From: Nitriliruptoraceae bacterium
GTDB lineage: Bacteria > Actinomycetota > Nitriliruptoria > Nitriliruptorales > Nitriliruptoraceae
NCBI GenBank assembly: GCA_007118045.1
Contig: SKTG01000295.1
Coordinates: 1 to 13,076, forward strand
Direction: 5' to 3'
DNA length: 13,076 nucleotides
Position 1 is the stretch's first letter. Each line of letters starts with the position of its first letter. The position numbers and the translations under genes are program-made. Shown one piece after another: positions 1 to 8,132 of this stretch. Under the pieces are notes generated by a model. It saw only the letters and a program-made list of their open reading frames with translations, was not told the DNA's origin and did not search any database.

Positions 1-1
1 C

Positions 2-2509
2 CGAGTAGGAGGTGCGGTGCCACCGGCGGTCGGGCTCGCGTTCGAGCCGGGCGGCATCGAGCGACCGCGCCTCGGCCGCGCTCGCGGGCAGCTGTCCCGG
101 CCGTGGCCGGGGCTCGGTCTCCTCGAGCGAGAAGGCGTCGCCGGCACGGTCGGCCAGGGCGCCGAGGCGGGCGCGGCAGCGCTCGTCGCTGAGGACCTGC
201 CCTGCCCGCTCGGTGTCGAGCTCACCGTCGAGGTCGCGGGCGAACAGCACCCGGCCGAGGCCGGACAGGCCGGACTTCCAGCTCGGCGCCCACCACACCA
301 CCACCTGGTGCTCGGCGCGGGTGAGCGCCACGTAGAGCAGCCTCAGCTGCTCGCCGGCGTGCTCGGCGGCGGCCTTGTCCTTGTGGTCGTCGTAGGCGGG
401 GTCGTTCTGGCGGTTGCCGCCGATGTCGAGGGCGCGGCCGCCCTCCTCGTGGAAGGTCAGGATCGGCTGGCTCAGCCACCCCGGCGACCACAGGAACGGG
501 GCGAACACGACCGGGTACTGCAGCCCCTTGCTGCGGTGCACGGTCAGGATCTGCACCGCCCGGTCGTCGGACTCCAGCCGGCGGGCGCGCTCCTCGGGTG
601 GGACCTGCTCGTCGTTGGTGTCGGCGATGGCCTGCACCAGCCACGCGGTCAGCGACGCCGGGCCGAGCTCCTCGTCGATCACGGCCCGGTGCAGCAGCTG
701 TCCGAGGTGTTCGAGGTCGGTGAGGTGTCGCTCGCCGCCCACCACGCCCAGCAGCCGCGCGGACATCTCGGTGGTGACCGTGATGGTGCGCAGCAGGGAG
801 GCCACGCCGCGCTCGCGCAGCACCTGCGCCCAGCGGTGGAGCTGCTCGTGGAGCTCGGCGAGGTCGTCGTCGTCCGCGGTCGCCAGTCGGTGCGCGTCCC
901 ACTCCAGGAAGCTGGTCAGCGCGGCGGCGCGGGCACGGGCGCCGTTGGTGGGCTGCTCCAGCGCCTCGAGCAACTGGCGCCATTCGGTGGCGGCCGGCGT
1001 GTCGAACACGCTGCCGACACCGTTGATGATGGCCGGGACGTGGGCCTCGCGCAGCGCGCGGTGCACCAGCTCCGCCTCCGCGTTGGTGCGCACCAGCACG
1101 GCCAGGTCGCCGGCGGTGACGGGCCGGGCCCGGCCGTCGGTGTCGCGGCTGACCGTCGCGTTCGACGACAGCAGCTCGACGGCCTGCACCGCGACGTCCT
1201 CGGCGACGTGTTGGCGGGCGGCGGGTGCCTGGATGTCGCCGCTGGAGTTGCGCAGCTGGTGGGAGCGGGGCACGCAGCGCAGCCGCAGCGGTGCGCCGGC
1301 GCCGCGCAGGCGCGGGTCGACGTTGTCGTCGGCGGCTCGCACCGTGCGGTAACCGATACGGGGGTCGCCGAACGTCGCGCCGTCGAGCAGCACGTCGAGC
1401 GACTGGAGCAGCGGGCCGTCGGAGCGCCAGTTGGTACGGAGGTCGAGCCGCTCGCCGGCGGTCTCGGCCGCGTCGAGGTAGGCGTGGACGTCGGCGCCGC
1501 GGAACGAGTAGATGGCCTGCTTCGGGTCACCGATCAGCACCAGGGTGGCGTCGGGGTCGTCGAACGCGCGGCGCAGGATGTCCCACTGGATCGGGTCGGT
1601 GTCCTGGAACTCGTCGATCAGGGCGACCTGGTAGCGCTCGCGCAGGGCGGCGACGACCTCGCGGCCGGTCGCGGGGTCCGTGACGGCGTCGCGCAGGCAG
1701 GTCAACAGATCGTCGTAGGACAGCTGGCGGCGGCTGCGCTTGCGTTCCCGCAGCACCTCACGCAGCTGGTGCGCGAGCTCGACCCGCAACGCGGCCCGCT
1801 CGGCCGCGCCGCCCCCCTCGGCCGCGCCGTCACCGTCAGCCGCGCCGTCACCGGGGGCGACGTCCTCGTGGCCGTCACCGGTCACGGCGACCTCGGGCAG
1901 CAGCCTGGCGTCGGGGTTGGCCACGACCCGGTCGGCGATCTGCTCGAGCTGCAGGCGGCTCACCCCGGTCGCGCCACGCTCGACGGCCGCGCGCACGAGC
2001 AGGTCGTCGATGACGGTGCCGACGATGTCGGACTGGTCGGTCAGCAGCTCCGCCTCCGGATCGACGTCGAGCGTGAGACCGACGCTGCGCAGCACCTGTT
2101 GGCAGAACCCGTGGATCGTAGAGATCGTGGCGGCGTCGAAGTCGGCGAGGGCCCGGCTGGCCCGCAGGTGGCGCCGGTGCAGCTCCTCGGCGTCGACGCC
2201 GGCGGCGAGCTGGTGCAGCACCGGGTCACCGTGCTCGGCGGCGGCACCGTCGACGACGGCGGCGAGGTGCTCGCTCGCCTCGACGAGCCGGCGGCGGACG
2301 CGGTCGCGCAGCTCGGCGGTCGCGGCCCGGGTGAAGGTGACGACCAGCAGCTCGGCCAGCGGGATGCCGCGCTCGACCACGTAACGCAGGACCAGCCCGG
2401 CGATGGCGTAGGTCTTGCCGGTGCCGGCGCTCGCCTCCAGGATCGTGGTGCCGCTCGGCAGCTCACCGGTCAGGTCGAACTCGCGGACGGCGTCGGTCGC
2501 CCCGGTCAT
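2..2509 (-). CDS. recB: RecB, exodeoxyribonuclease V beta subunit (3' end off the left edge)
   Basis: SF1 (UvrD-type) 3'-5' helicase and nuclease subunit of RecBCD, which unwinds and resects double-strand DNA ends for recombination. About 836 codons are in the window, open from the ATG at 2509 to the left edge. Walker A is ASAGTGKT at residues 26-33; LIDEFQDTDPIQW (Walker B, about 297-309), IGDPKQAIYSFRG (about 325-338), VHRSKGLQYPVVF (about 656-668) and LLYVALTRAEH (about 718-728) follow. The visible part ends at WHRTSYS, the conserved segment preceding the C-terminal nuclease domain, so the nuclease lies outside; whole RecB proteins usually exceed 1,050 residues. The start overlaps the recC stop as ATGA, indicating translational coupling, and recD would be expected next. 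A Gly/Asp/Ala-rich low-complexity insert lies near residues 209-233. Confidence 0.95.
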   Translation of the reverse strand, partial: MTGATDAVREFDLTGELPSGTTILEASAGTGKTYAIAGLVLRYVVERGIPLAELLVVTFTRAATAELRDRVRRRLVEASEHLAAVVDGAAAEHGDPVLHQLAAGVDAEELHRRHLRASRALADFDAATISTIHGFCQQVLRSVGLTLDVDPEAELLTDQSDIVGTVIDDLLVRAAVERGATGVSRLQLEQIADRVVANPDARLLPEVAVTGDGHEDVAPGDGAADGDGAAEGGGAAERAALRVELAHQLREVLRERKRSRRQLSYDDLLTCLRDAVTDPATGREVVAALRERYQVALIDEFQDTDPIQWDILRRAFDDPDATLVLIGDPKQAIYSFRGADVHAYLDAAETAGERLDLRTNWRSDGPLLQSLDVLLDGATFGDPRIGYRTVRAADDNVDPRLRGAGAPLRLRCVPRSHQLRNSSGDIQAPAARQHVAEDVAVQAVELLSSNATVSRDTDGRARPVTAGDLAVLVRTNAEAELVHRALREAHVPAIINGVGSVFDTPAATEWRQLLEALEQPTNGARARAAALTSFLEWDAHRLATADDDDLAELHEQLHRWAQVLRERGVASLLRTITVTTEMSARLLGVVGGERHLTDLEHLGQLLHRAVIDEELGPASLTAWLVQAIADTNDEQVPPEERARRLESDDRAVQILTVHRSKGLQYPVVFAPFLWSPGWLSQPILTFHEEGGRALDIGGNRQNDPAYDDHKDKAAAEHAGEQLRLLYVALTRAEHQVVVWWAPSWKSGLSGLGRVLFARDLDGELDTERAGQVLSDERCRARLGALADRAGDAFSLEETEPRPRPGQLPASAAEARSLDAARLEREPDRRWHRTSYS

Positions 2510-5500
2510 CGCTTGCCCTCCGTCGCGATGTCGAGCACGGGGTCCCACAGCCGCTTCGCCCACGCCACCGCACGCTGCTCGCAGGCCTCCCAGTCGGACC
2601 CGACCTCGTCCGGGTCGAACGGTGCGTCCATCAGCTCGTCGAAGGTCGTCACTCGGCCGAGGACCGCGACGTGGCACGGGTCACGGTCGTCCTTCGGGAA
2701 GGGGCTCGTGCCGCTCTCCCAGGTCCTCGAGGCACCCCACGGACCTCTGGTCCCCCGGGCGCCGACCGCGATGTCCCGGGAGGTGTCGCCGTAGAGGGGG
2801 ACGGGCTCACGGGCGCCGCGGTCGTAGAGGTCGACCAGCCGCCGCAGCGCGGCGTCCGCGGCCGCGGCACGCCCCTCGGTGTCCTCGGCGAGCGGTGCGA
2901 GCTGGCACACCTCGACGGGCTTGTTGTTCCCGCTGCCGCTGACGCGGGCGATGAGCACGGCCCGCCAGGCGACGTCGGGTCGGCCGGCGGTGAGCGCGAC
3001 GAGCCGGGTGTAGGCGGCGATGCGCTGCTTGGCCTTCAGCGACGAGTAGGTCACCAGCCCGAGCGCGTCGCCGTACACCTCACCGACGGAGCCGAGCAGG
3101 CGTCGCCCGTCGGACAGCTCGAGGTCGATCTCCTCGCTGCGTGCCGCCTGGGCGCCGAGCTCGTGCGTGGCGACCGCCAGCAGCTGTTCCACGAGCGGGC
3201 ACACCTCGTCGAGCACGGCGGTGGCGAGCGGCTCCGGCGGCAGGGTCCCTCGCGCCCGCTCGACCCGCTCCCACGCTTCGCGGGTCGCGCCGGAGCGCAG
3301 CGCGGTTAGTAGCCGGTCGCCGATGCTCCACTTGGGCAGGCCGGTGAGGTCGAGCGGGATGCCCTCGGGTGGCGCTTCGCGGTCCTCGCGGAGCCAGACC
3401 CCGAGCCGCTCGCCGAGGAAGAAGCGCACCGGCTGCTCGAGGAAGCGGATCAGCTGGCCGAGGTCGACGACGTGGCGGTCGTCGTCGCGTGGCGGCAACG
3501 GTCCGGGGAGGAAGGGCGGAACGGGCTGCGGGTCCTCGCCGTGGGCGCGGGCGGCGGCGAGCCCGACACGGTCGAAGCTCCAGGGACCGTCCAGTCCGAG
3601 CTCGCCGTCGAGGTAGTTGCGCGCGTCGAAGGGTTGCAGCGGGTGTTCGGTCACGATGCGTTCGCGGGCGGGTATCCCGCGGCCGCGCTCGTCGACCCGG
3701 TCGGTCCGCACCGTCGCGTCCACGACGTCGAGGAGCTCGCCGACGGGAACCGCGGGCGGCAGGGGCTCGTTGGTGCGCTCGTCACGGCCGGAGTAGGTGA
3801 CCACGAGGTGGTCGGTGGCCGACAGCAGCGCGTCGAGCAGCAGCTGGCGGTCCTCCGTGCGGGCGTCCCGGTCACCGACGAAGGGCACGAGGTCGACCAG
3901 GTCGTCGCCGTCGGGCACGGTCCGCCGGGGGAAGCTGCCGTCGTCCATGCCGAGCAGGCACACCACCTTGTGCGGCACCGCCCGCATCGGCACGAGGGTG
4001 CTCACGGTCAGGTCACCGGTGCGGTGGCTGGCGCGGGACGGGCGTCCCCGCAGCCGGTCGCCGAGCAGCGCACGCGCGTCGGCCAACGACAGCGACGACT
4101 CGTCCGCGGTCGCGCCGGCCTGCTCCACGAGCCCCTCGAGGAGGCGGTCGAGCTGCACCCGCTGCCAGGCGTCGCGGCCGTCGCTGGCGGTCATGGCCGC
4201 GGCGGCCTCCCGCAGCACCCGGCTCCAGTCGCGCAGGGGCCGGGCGGTCCGCAGCTCGGTCAGGGCCGCGCTCAGGCGCGCGATGCACTCCGCGAAGCGG
4301 CCGGCGAGCTCGACGTCGCTGCCCTCGACGTCGTCGTAGGGCACCACCTCGGCGACCACGCGCTGGTCCTCGTCGGCCACCGCGACCCCGGCGAGCAGCC
4401 GCTGCATCCCGAACCGCCAGGTGTTGGCGTGGAGCCCGTGGAGGTCGTAGCGGGCCCGGTCGGCGCCGTCGAGACCCCAGCGGATGCCGAGCTCGGGGAT
4501 CCAGGACTCGAGCCGCTCCAGGTCGTCGTCGCTGAAGCCGAACCGGCGCCGCACCGGGGTGCGGCTGAGCAGGTCGAGGACCTGGGGGCCGGTCAGCCGG
4601 TCGTCGGCGAGCTCGAGCAGCTCCGCCACGACCTTTAGCACCGGGTTGGTCTGGCGCAGCGACCGGTCGGCGATCCGCACGCGCAGCGGCGGGGTGTCAC
4701 GGTGGGTGGCCTCGTCGCCGCCACCCGGGTCGTCGCCGGGGGCAACGTGCGCGCCGAACACCGCGTCCACGTAGGGTGCGAACGCCTCCACGTCGGGGCA
4801 CATCACGATGATGTCCCGCGGCTCGAGCTGGTCGTCCGCGGCCAGCAGCTGCAGGATCGCGTCGCGCAGCACCTGGACCTGGCGCAGCCGGCCGTGGGAG
4901 GCGTGCACCTGCACGGACCGGTCGGCGGGGTCGAGCAGCGCGCGGCCGTCCTCGGTGCCATCGACGGGCCGCCCGGGCGGCCGCCGGTCGTCGCGCACGT
5001 CGCTCTGGATGCGGGCGAGCAGCGTGGTCGCGGGTGCGGTCGGGACGGGCACGTGCTCCGCGTTCGGGGCGCTCAGATCGGCGAACACGAGCTGCATCTC
5101 GCGGGCGTCACGCCCCCAGGAACGAAGCAACGGGTGTGCGGCGGTCTCCGCCGTCGGGTCGTCGGCGCGGGTGGTGCGCCGCAGCGGCTGCTCGGTCGCC
5201 TGCTCCTCGAGCCGCTGCCACAGGGCGGGGGAGGGGTGGCGCAGGAACAGGTGGACGTCGCGGGGGCCGCCCATCGCCAGCAGCACCTCGAGGTAGCTGC
5301 TGGGTAGGGCGGAGAGCCCGAACATCGACATCCGCTCGGGCAGCTGCAACTCGACGTCGCCGGTGGACAGGTGCCGGGTGGCGTCGGGGAGCCGTTCCGC
5401 GGTGCTCGGCAGGTCGAGCTGCGCACGGGCCTCGCGCCACAGGCGGGCCTGCCAGGCGTGGCCGCGCGCGATCGGGCCCGGCTCCGGGCCACGGTCCTCG

Positions 5501-5979
5501 CCGGCGGCCCAGGCCCGCACCATCTCGGGACGGTGCACGGCGTAGCGGTCGAACAGGTCGGCGAGGTGGCGGGCGGCGACGTAGCGTCGGCCGTCGTCGT
5601 CCGATGCGAGGTGGGCCGCGGCGGGACCCCACAGCGCCGGGTCGGGCCGGTGATCGTGCAGGCCGAGCAGCGTCCAGACCAGGTGGTCGGGCCGCCACGG
5701 GTCGTGGTCCTCCGGCAGGCCGGCGGCGGCCTCCAGCGCACGCTCCACCAGCGAACCCGGGAAGGGAAAGTCGACGTTGGCGCACACGCCGTCGGTCGCG
5801 TCGCCGCCGGCGGTGCCGAGGAGCAGCGAGAGCTCCTGGGTGACCCAGCGCTCGATGCCGGCGGTGGGCACGGCCACGACCTCTTGCGCGAACGGGTCGG
5901 CGGGGACGTCGGCGAGCAGATCGGCCAGCGGTCGGAGCAGGCCGTCGGCGCGCTCGGAGCGCCAGACGTGCAGGGTCAC
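2506..5979 (-). CDS. recC: RecC, exodeoxyribonuclease V gamma subunit
   Basis: Scaffold and Chi-scanning subunit of the RecBCD helicase-nuclease. I read 1157 residues from the GTG at 5979, close to the usual 1,100-1,150. The N-terminus has the RecC pattern VTLHVWRSERADGLL, then VVAVPTAGIERWVTQELS and VCANVDFPFPGSLVERALEA, an inactive helicase-like fold. Middle blocks such as DIIVMCPDVEAFAPYVDAVF and VCLLGMDDGSFPRR are also typical of the family. The frame stays open 82 codons further upstream (ATG at 6225), but that extension is Pro/Arg/Gly-rich, matches no RecC N-terminus and fills the divergent promoter region. The GTG has a G-rich Shine-Dalgarno-like GGGGGAA just upstream, so I chose it. 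The 3' end overlaps recB by ATGA. The recC-recB order is the normal actinobacterial one. Confidence 0.95.
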   Translation of the reverse strand: MTLHVWRSERADGLLRPLADLLADVPADPFAQEVVAVPTAGIERWVTQELSLLLGTAGGDATDGVCANVDFPFPGSLVERALEAAAGLPEDHDPWRPDHLVWTLLGLHDHRPDPALWGPAAAHLASDDDGRRYVAARHLADLFDRYAVHRPEMVRAWAAGEDRGPEPGPIARGHAWQARLWREARAQLDLPSTAERLPDATRHLSTGDVELQLPERMSMFGLSALPSSYLEVLLAMGGPRDVHLFLRHPSPALWQRLEEQATEQPLRRTTRADDPTAETAAHPLLRSWGRDAREMQLVFADLSAPNAEHVPVPTAPATTLLARIQSDVRDDRRPPGRPVDGTEDGRALLDPADRSVQVHASHGRLRQVQVLRDAILQLLAADDQLEPRDIIVMCPDVEAFAPYVDAVFGAHVAPGDDPGGGDEATHRDTPPLRVRIADRSLRQTNPVLKVVAELLELADDRLTGPQVLDLLSRTPVRRRFGFSDDDLERLESWIPELGIRWGLDGADRARYDLHGLHANTWRFGMQRLLAGVAVADEDQRVVAEVVPYDDVEGSDVELAGRFAECIARLSAALTELRTARPLRDWSRVLREAAAAMTASDGRDAWQRVQLDRLLEGLVEQAGATADESSLSLADARALLGDRLRGRPSRASHRTGDLTVSTLVPMRAVPHKVVCLLGMDDGSFPRRTVPDGDDLVDLVPFVGDRDARTEDRQLLLDALLSATDHLVVTYSGRDERTNEPLPPAVPVGELLDVVDATVRTDRVDERGRGIPARERIVTEHPLQPFDARNYLDGELGLDGPWSFDRVGLAAARAHGEDPQPVPPFLPGPLPPRDDDRHVVDLGQLIRFLEQPVRFFLGERLGVWLREDREAPPEGIPLDLTGLPKWSIGDRLLTALRSGATREAWERVERARGTLPPEPLATAVLDEVCPLVEQLLAVATHELGAQAARSEEIDLELSDGRRLLGSVGEVYGDALGLVTYSSLKAKQRIAAYTRLVALTAGRPDVAWRAVLIARVSGSGNNKPVEVCQLAPLAEDTEGRAAAADAALRRLVDLYDRGAREPVPLYGDTSRDIAVGARGTRGPWGASRTWESGTSPFPKDDRDPCHVAVLGRVTTFDELMDAPFDPDEVGSDWEACEQRAVAWAKRLWDPVLDIATEGKR

Positions 5980-6240
5980 GCTTCCCCCGGGGTCGGCTGC
6001 GGGCCCGAACGGTCGGGTCCGCCGGAGCCGCCCATGATGCCCGATGCCTGTGACTGCTCCGAACAAGGGGCGGTCGGGCCCGCGGGTGCGGCGTTGCGCG
6101 GGGCCGACCCCGTCAGCGCTGGACGCGGTCGTCGGGCTCAAGGTCAGGCCGGGTCGGGGCGAGAACCTGGAGGACGGCCGGCCAGCGTCAGGGTGGCCGC
6201 TCGCCATCGGGGCCGCGGGCCCCATCGAGCGGGGGTAGCC
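5980..6240. promoter_or_regulatory. Divergent intergenic region between recC and the NERD gene
   Basis: These 261 bp separate two divergent starts and must hold promoters for recCB (minus) and the NERD gene (plus). I see G-rich Shine-Dalgarno-like runs next to both starts (GGGGGAA before the recC GTG; GGGGGT at 6231-6236 before the ATG at 6241). I find no convincing -35/-10 pair and no LexA-type palindrome. Open frames crossing it on both strands are GC-driven artefacts. Confidence 0.5.
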
Positions 6241-7173
6241 ATGGACGAGCTCGCGGTCAACCGGTGGAAGCGCTACGGCAAGGAGCGGCTCTACGTGAAC
6301 CTGCCAGACGGGTCACGGGTCGGGTGGCTCGACCTGCAGACCGGGCAGCGCACGCTGGAGCGTCCCGATCTCCGCGCCGAGTTCGAGCGGGCCCTCTCGC
6401 GTCATCAGGACACCGACGAGCGCTCCGGTGTGGCCGAGCCTCCGACGACCCATGACGGGGGGATGCTCGCCGTCGAGGGAGAGGAGACGTACGAGCCTGC
6501 CTCCCCAACCCGCGAGACCGCCACGTCCGCCGACCAGGAGCCCTTGGCCATCCGCATCGACTGGCGCGACGTCGGGGCCCGTCGCGCCGGCGAGGCAGTC
6601 GCGGAGCAGGCCGCAGCGGAACGCAAGGCTGCACCGGTCCGCACCATGGCCGCCCGGTTGCTCGGGGTGCACACCGACGAGCGAGCGTGGCGGGTCGGCG
6701 CGGCGGGGGAGCGCAAGGTCGCCGCGCGGCTCGAACGCCTGGGGGAGGGCTGGCACGTCCTGCACGGGGTGCCCGTCGGCGACCGCGGCGCGGACATCGA
6801 CCACGTCGTGGTCGGACCCGGTGGAGTCTTCACCGTCAACGCCAAGCACCATCCCGACGCTCGGATCTGGGTCGGCGGCAACACCTTCATGGTCAACGGA
6901 CAGCGGCAGCCCTACGTCCGCAACGCCCGCCACGAGGCACAGCGCGCGTCACGCCTGCTCTCGGCGTCGGTCGGCAGCGACGTCGAGGTGTCCGGAGTGA
7001 TCGCCGTCGTGGGAGCGCACAAGGGCTTCACGGTGAAAGCCCGACCCGAGGACGTGCACGTGGTGGCGCGGAAGGAGGTCGCCGCCTGGTTGGGGCGGTT
7101 GCCGCAGCGGCTGAGCCAACAGCGGGTGGAGATCGTCGTCCGCGCCGCGCGACGGTCCGACACGTGGACGTGA
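6241..7173 (+). CDS. NERD domain (nuclease-related) protein
   Basis: Protein of 310 residues with a NERD domain, a PD-(D/E)xK-like nuclease-related fold found in proteins presumed to act on DNA. The N-terminal part (residues 1-50, with RWKRYGKERLYVNLPDGSRV and VGWLDLQTGQRTLE) resembles a lead-in I associate with actinobacterial NERD proteins. A charged, low-complexity linker runs to about residue 130. The NERD core (about 150-260) has AGERKVAARL with E157, GADIDHVVVGPGGVF with D185 and D187, and VNAK with K202, so the candidate catalytic set is E157/D187/K202. There is no signal peptide or membrane segment. The start is the ATG at 6241, with GGGGGT five bases upstream. It is divergent from recCB, which suggests but does not prove a DNA-processing role. 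The biochemical activity of NERD proteins is poorly known. Confidence 0.85.
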   Translation: MDELAVNRWKRYGKERLYVNLPDGSRVGWLDLQTGQRTLERPDLRAEFERALSRHQDTDERSGVAEPPTTHDGGMLAVEGEETYEPASPTRETATSADQEPLAIRIDWRDVGARRAGEAVAEQAAAERKAAPVRTMAARLLGVHTDERAWRVGAAGERKVAARLERLGEGWHVLHGVPVGDRGADIDHVVVGPGGVFTVNAKHHPDARIWVGGNTFMVNGQRQPYVRNARHEAQRASRLLSASVGSDVEVSGVIAVVGAHKGFTVKARPEDVHVVARKEVAAWLGRLPQRLSQQRVEIVVRAARRSDTWT

Positions 7174-7250
7174 GCGCGGTCGAGCGAGCGCATCGGAGCG
7201 GACCGCGTGAGTGCCGCCGCGACGTTGGCCGCGATGTCACCTCGCCCTCC

Positions 7251-7289
7251 TACAGTGCCCGGGTGATGACGGCGGGGTGTGCAGCGTGA
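7251..7289 (+). promoter_or_regulatory. Putative leaderless promoter with an 8-codon leader ORF
   Basis: TACAGT at 7251-7256 fits the actinobacterial -10 pattern TANNNT. About seven bases later are GTG (7263) and ATG (7266), opening a frame of eight sense codons that stops at TGA 7287-7289. That stop overlaps the GTG at 7286 of the possible gene remnant as GTGA. This arrangement would suit a leaderless transcript with a short upstream ORF. No good -35 is visible, so it is a weak call. Confidence 0.25.
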
Positions 7290-7357
7290 CGGCGGTGTCG
7301 ACGTTCTCGTGGCTCGACCACCGCGACGAGGACCAGCAGCGGGTCGTCGCCGACGGT
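7286..7357 (+). pseudogene. Possible 5' scrap of a DUF6361-like gene
   Basis: From the GTG at 7286 the frame reads about 25 residues, VTAVSTFSWLDHRDEDQQRV and a few more, then enters sequence that belongs to the vapBC promoter and antitoxin in another frame. FSWLDxxxED is reminiscent of the N-terminus of DUF6361-type proteins as I remember them. The rest of any such gene is absent. It has its own promoter-like TACAGT upstream. Read as a decayed or truncated gene start next to the inserted toxin-antitoxin module; it could equally be chance. Confidence 0.3.
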
Positions 7358-7359
7358 AC

Positions 7360-7398
7360 TTGCACAGCGGTGGCGATGCATGCAATATGCTTGCATGC
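7360..7398 (+). promoter_or_regulatory. vapBC promoter and autoregulatory palindrome over the start codon
   Basis: GCATGCAA (7378-7385) and TTGCATGC (7391-7398) form a perfect 8-bp inverted repeat with a 5-bp spacer. The right arm contains the antitoxin ATG (7395-7397). A -35-like TTGCAC (7360-7365) and a -10-like CAATAT (7383-7388, with the key A at -11 and T at -7) are 17 bp apart and would place +1 on the A of that ATG. No Shine-Dalgarno sequence precedes the start, so the message is probably leaderless. Ribbon-helix-helix antitoxins of this family repress their own promoters through such palindromes; that this is the operator is inference. Confidence 0.55.
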
Positions 7399-7628
7399 CA
7401 TCCATCACGATCAGAGACGTACCCGACGACGTACGCGACGAGCTCGCCGCTCGTGCACGCCTGTCGGGTCGGTCGCTCCAGGAGTACCTGCGGGCGGAAC
7501 TGGTCCGGCTCGCCAGCCAGCCGGACCCTGACGACCTCATGGCTCGGGTTCGTGAGCGCACCCGACGCACGGGTAGCAAGCTCTCCACCTCCCAGATCCT
7601 CTCCCACCGAGACAGTGACCGCCGGTGA
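7395..7628 (+). CDS. vapB: FitA/VapB-like ribbon-helix-helix antitoxin
   Basis: Antitoxin of 77 residues. MPSITIRDVPDDVRDELAAR gives the beta strand and first helix of the ribbon-helix-helix fold, and ARLSGRSLQEYLRAELVRLA the second helix, which together dimerise and bind DNA. The C-terminal part (about 42-77, acidic DPDD, then SKLSTSQIL) would be the segment that wraps and neutralises the PIN toxin. In-frame ATGs at 7380 and 7395 are both possible; I take 7395 because the protein then begins exactly at the family's first strand and it fits the promoter spacing. The 3' end overlaps the toxin start by GTGA, so the pair is cotranscribed and translationally coupled. Confidence 0.85.
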   Translation: MPSITIRDVPDDVRDELAARARLSGRSLQEYLRAELVRLASQPDPDDLMARVRERTRRTGSKLSTSQILSHRDSDRR

Positions 7629-8020
7629 CCCTCGTCGTCGATGCCTCGGTGGTCGTGGCCGCTCTCGTGGACAGCGGACCTGACGGTCACTGGGCGGCGG
7701 AGGTGGTCGCGGGCGAGGCTCTCGCTGCACCTCACCACATGCCGCTCGAGTCGGCCAACGTCCTACGCCGAGCCTCGTTGGCGGGCGAGCTGTCCGCGGA
7801 CACGGCTTCGCTCGCGCACGCCGATCTGCTCGCGCTTCGCGTCGAGCTGTTCCCGTACGTGTCGCTGGCGGACCGCTGTTGGCGGCTTCGGGAGAACCTC
7901 ACCATCTACGACGCCGCCTACGTCGTGCTGGCAGAGGAGCTCGATGCGCCCCTGGCAACCCTCGACCACCGTCTGGTCACGGCTCCGGGCACCCGTTGCG
8001 CATTCACGACTCCCGCGTAG
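7625..8020 (+). CDS. vapC: VapC-family PIN-domain ribonuclease toxin
   Basis: Toxin of 131 residues, the normal length for VapC. PIN-domain toxins are Mg2+-dependent endoribonucleases, often cutting tRNA or rRNA. The four acidic residues are all present: D6 in LVVDASVVV, E42 in MPLESANVLRR, D96 in LTIYDAAYVVLAEEL and D114 in ATLDHRL. The enzyme therefore looks active. The start is the GTG at 7625, overlapping the antitoxin stop (GTGA); starting here puts the first catalytic Asp at the usual position. A strong hairpin follows the stop codon. Codon use matches the neighbouring host genes. The RNA target cannot be predicted from sequence. Confidence 0.9.
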   Translation: MTLVVDASVVVAALVDSGPDGHWAAEVVAGEALAAPHHMPLESANVLRRASLAGELSADTASLAHADLLALRVELFPYVSLADRCWRLRENLTIYDAAYVVLAEELDAPLATLDHRLVTAPGTRCAFTTPA

Positions 8021-8060
8021 GGAGCGTCCCGGATGCTCCACTCGACGAGCGATCGAGTGG
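8021..8060 (+). terminator. Tandem hairpins after vapC, probable terminator
   Basis: Directly after the vapC stop, GGAGC (8021-8025) pairs with GCTCC (8035-8039). Then CCACTCGA (8038-8045) pairs perfectly with TCGAGTGG (8053-8060) around a 7-nt loop. The two stems share two bases, so they are alternatives or a stacked pair. No U-tract follows, which is common for terminators in high-GC actinobacteria. It may also stop transcripts arriving from the right. Confidence 0.45.
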
Positions 8061-8132
8061 GGAAGCCCGCCGAGCGGTCGCGAAAGTCCTCTGATGGAGC
8101 CTGTGGGGTAGGGGACGTGTCCGCAGATGTTC

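Noticed and set aside
17..2794. A 925-codon open frame on the plus strand opposite recB.
   Set aside because: It is the antisense shadow of recB in high-GC DNA; it has no family motifs, while the minus strand shows all helicase motifs.
5980..6225. An 82-codon N-terminal extension of RecC starting at ATG 6225.
   Set aside because: The extension is Pro/Arg/Gly-rich and unlike any RecC start, and it would fill the shared promoter region; GTG 5979 starts exactly at the conserved N-terminus.
7175..7207. Inverted repeat CGCGGTC/GACCGCG after the NERD stop, a possible terminator.
   Set aside because: The stem is 7 bp with a 19-nt loop and no U-tract, so it is too weak to call.
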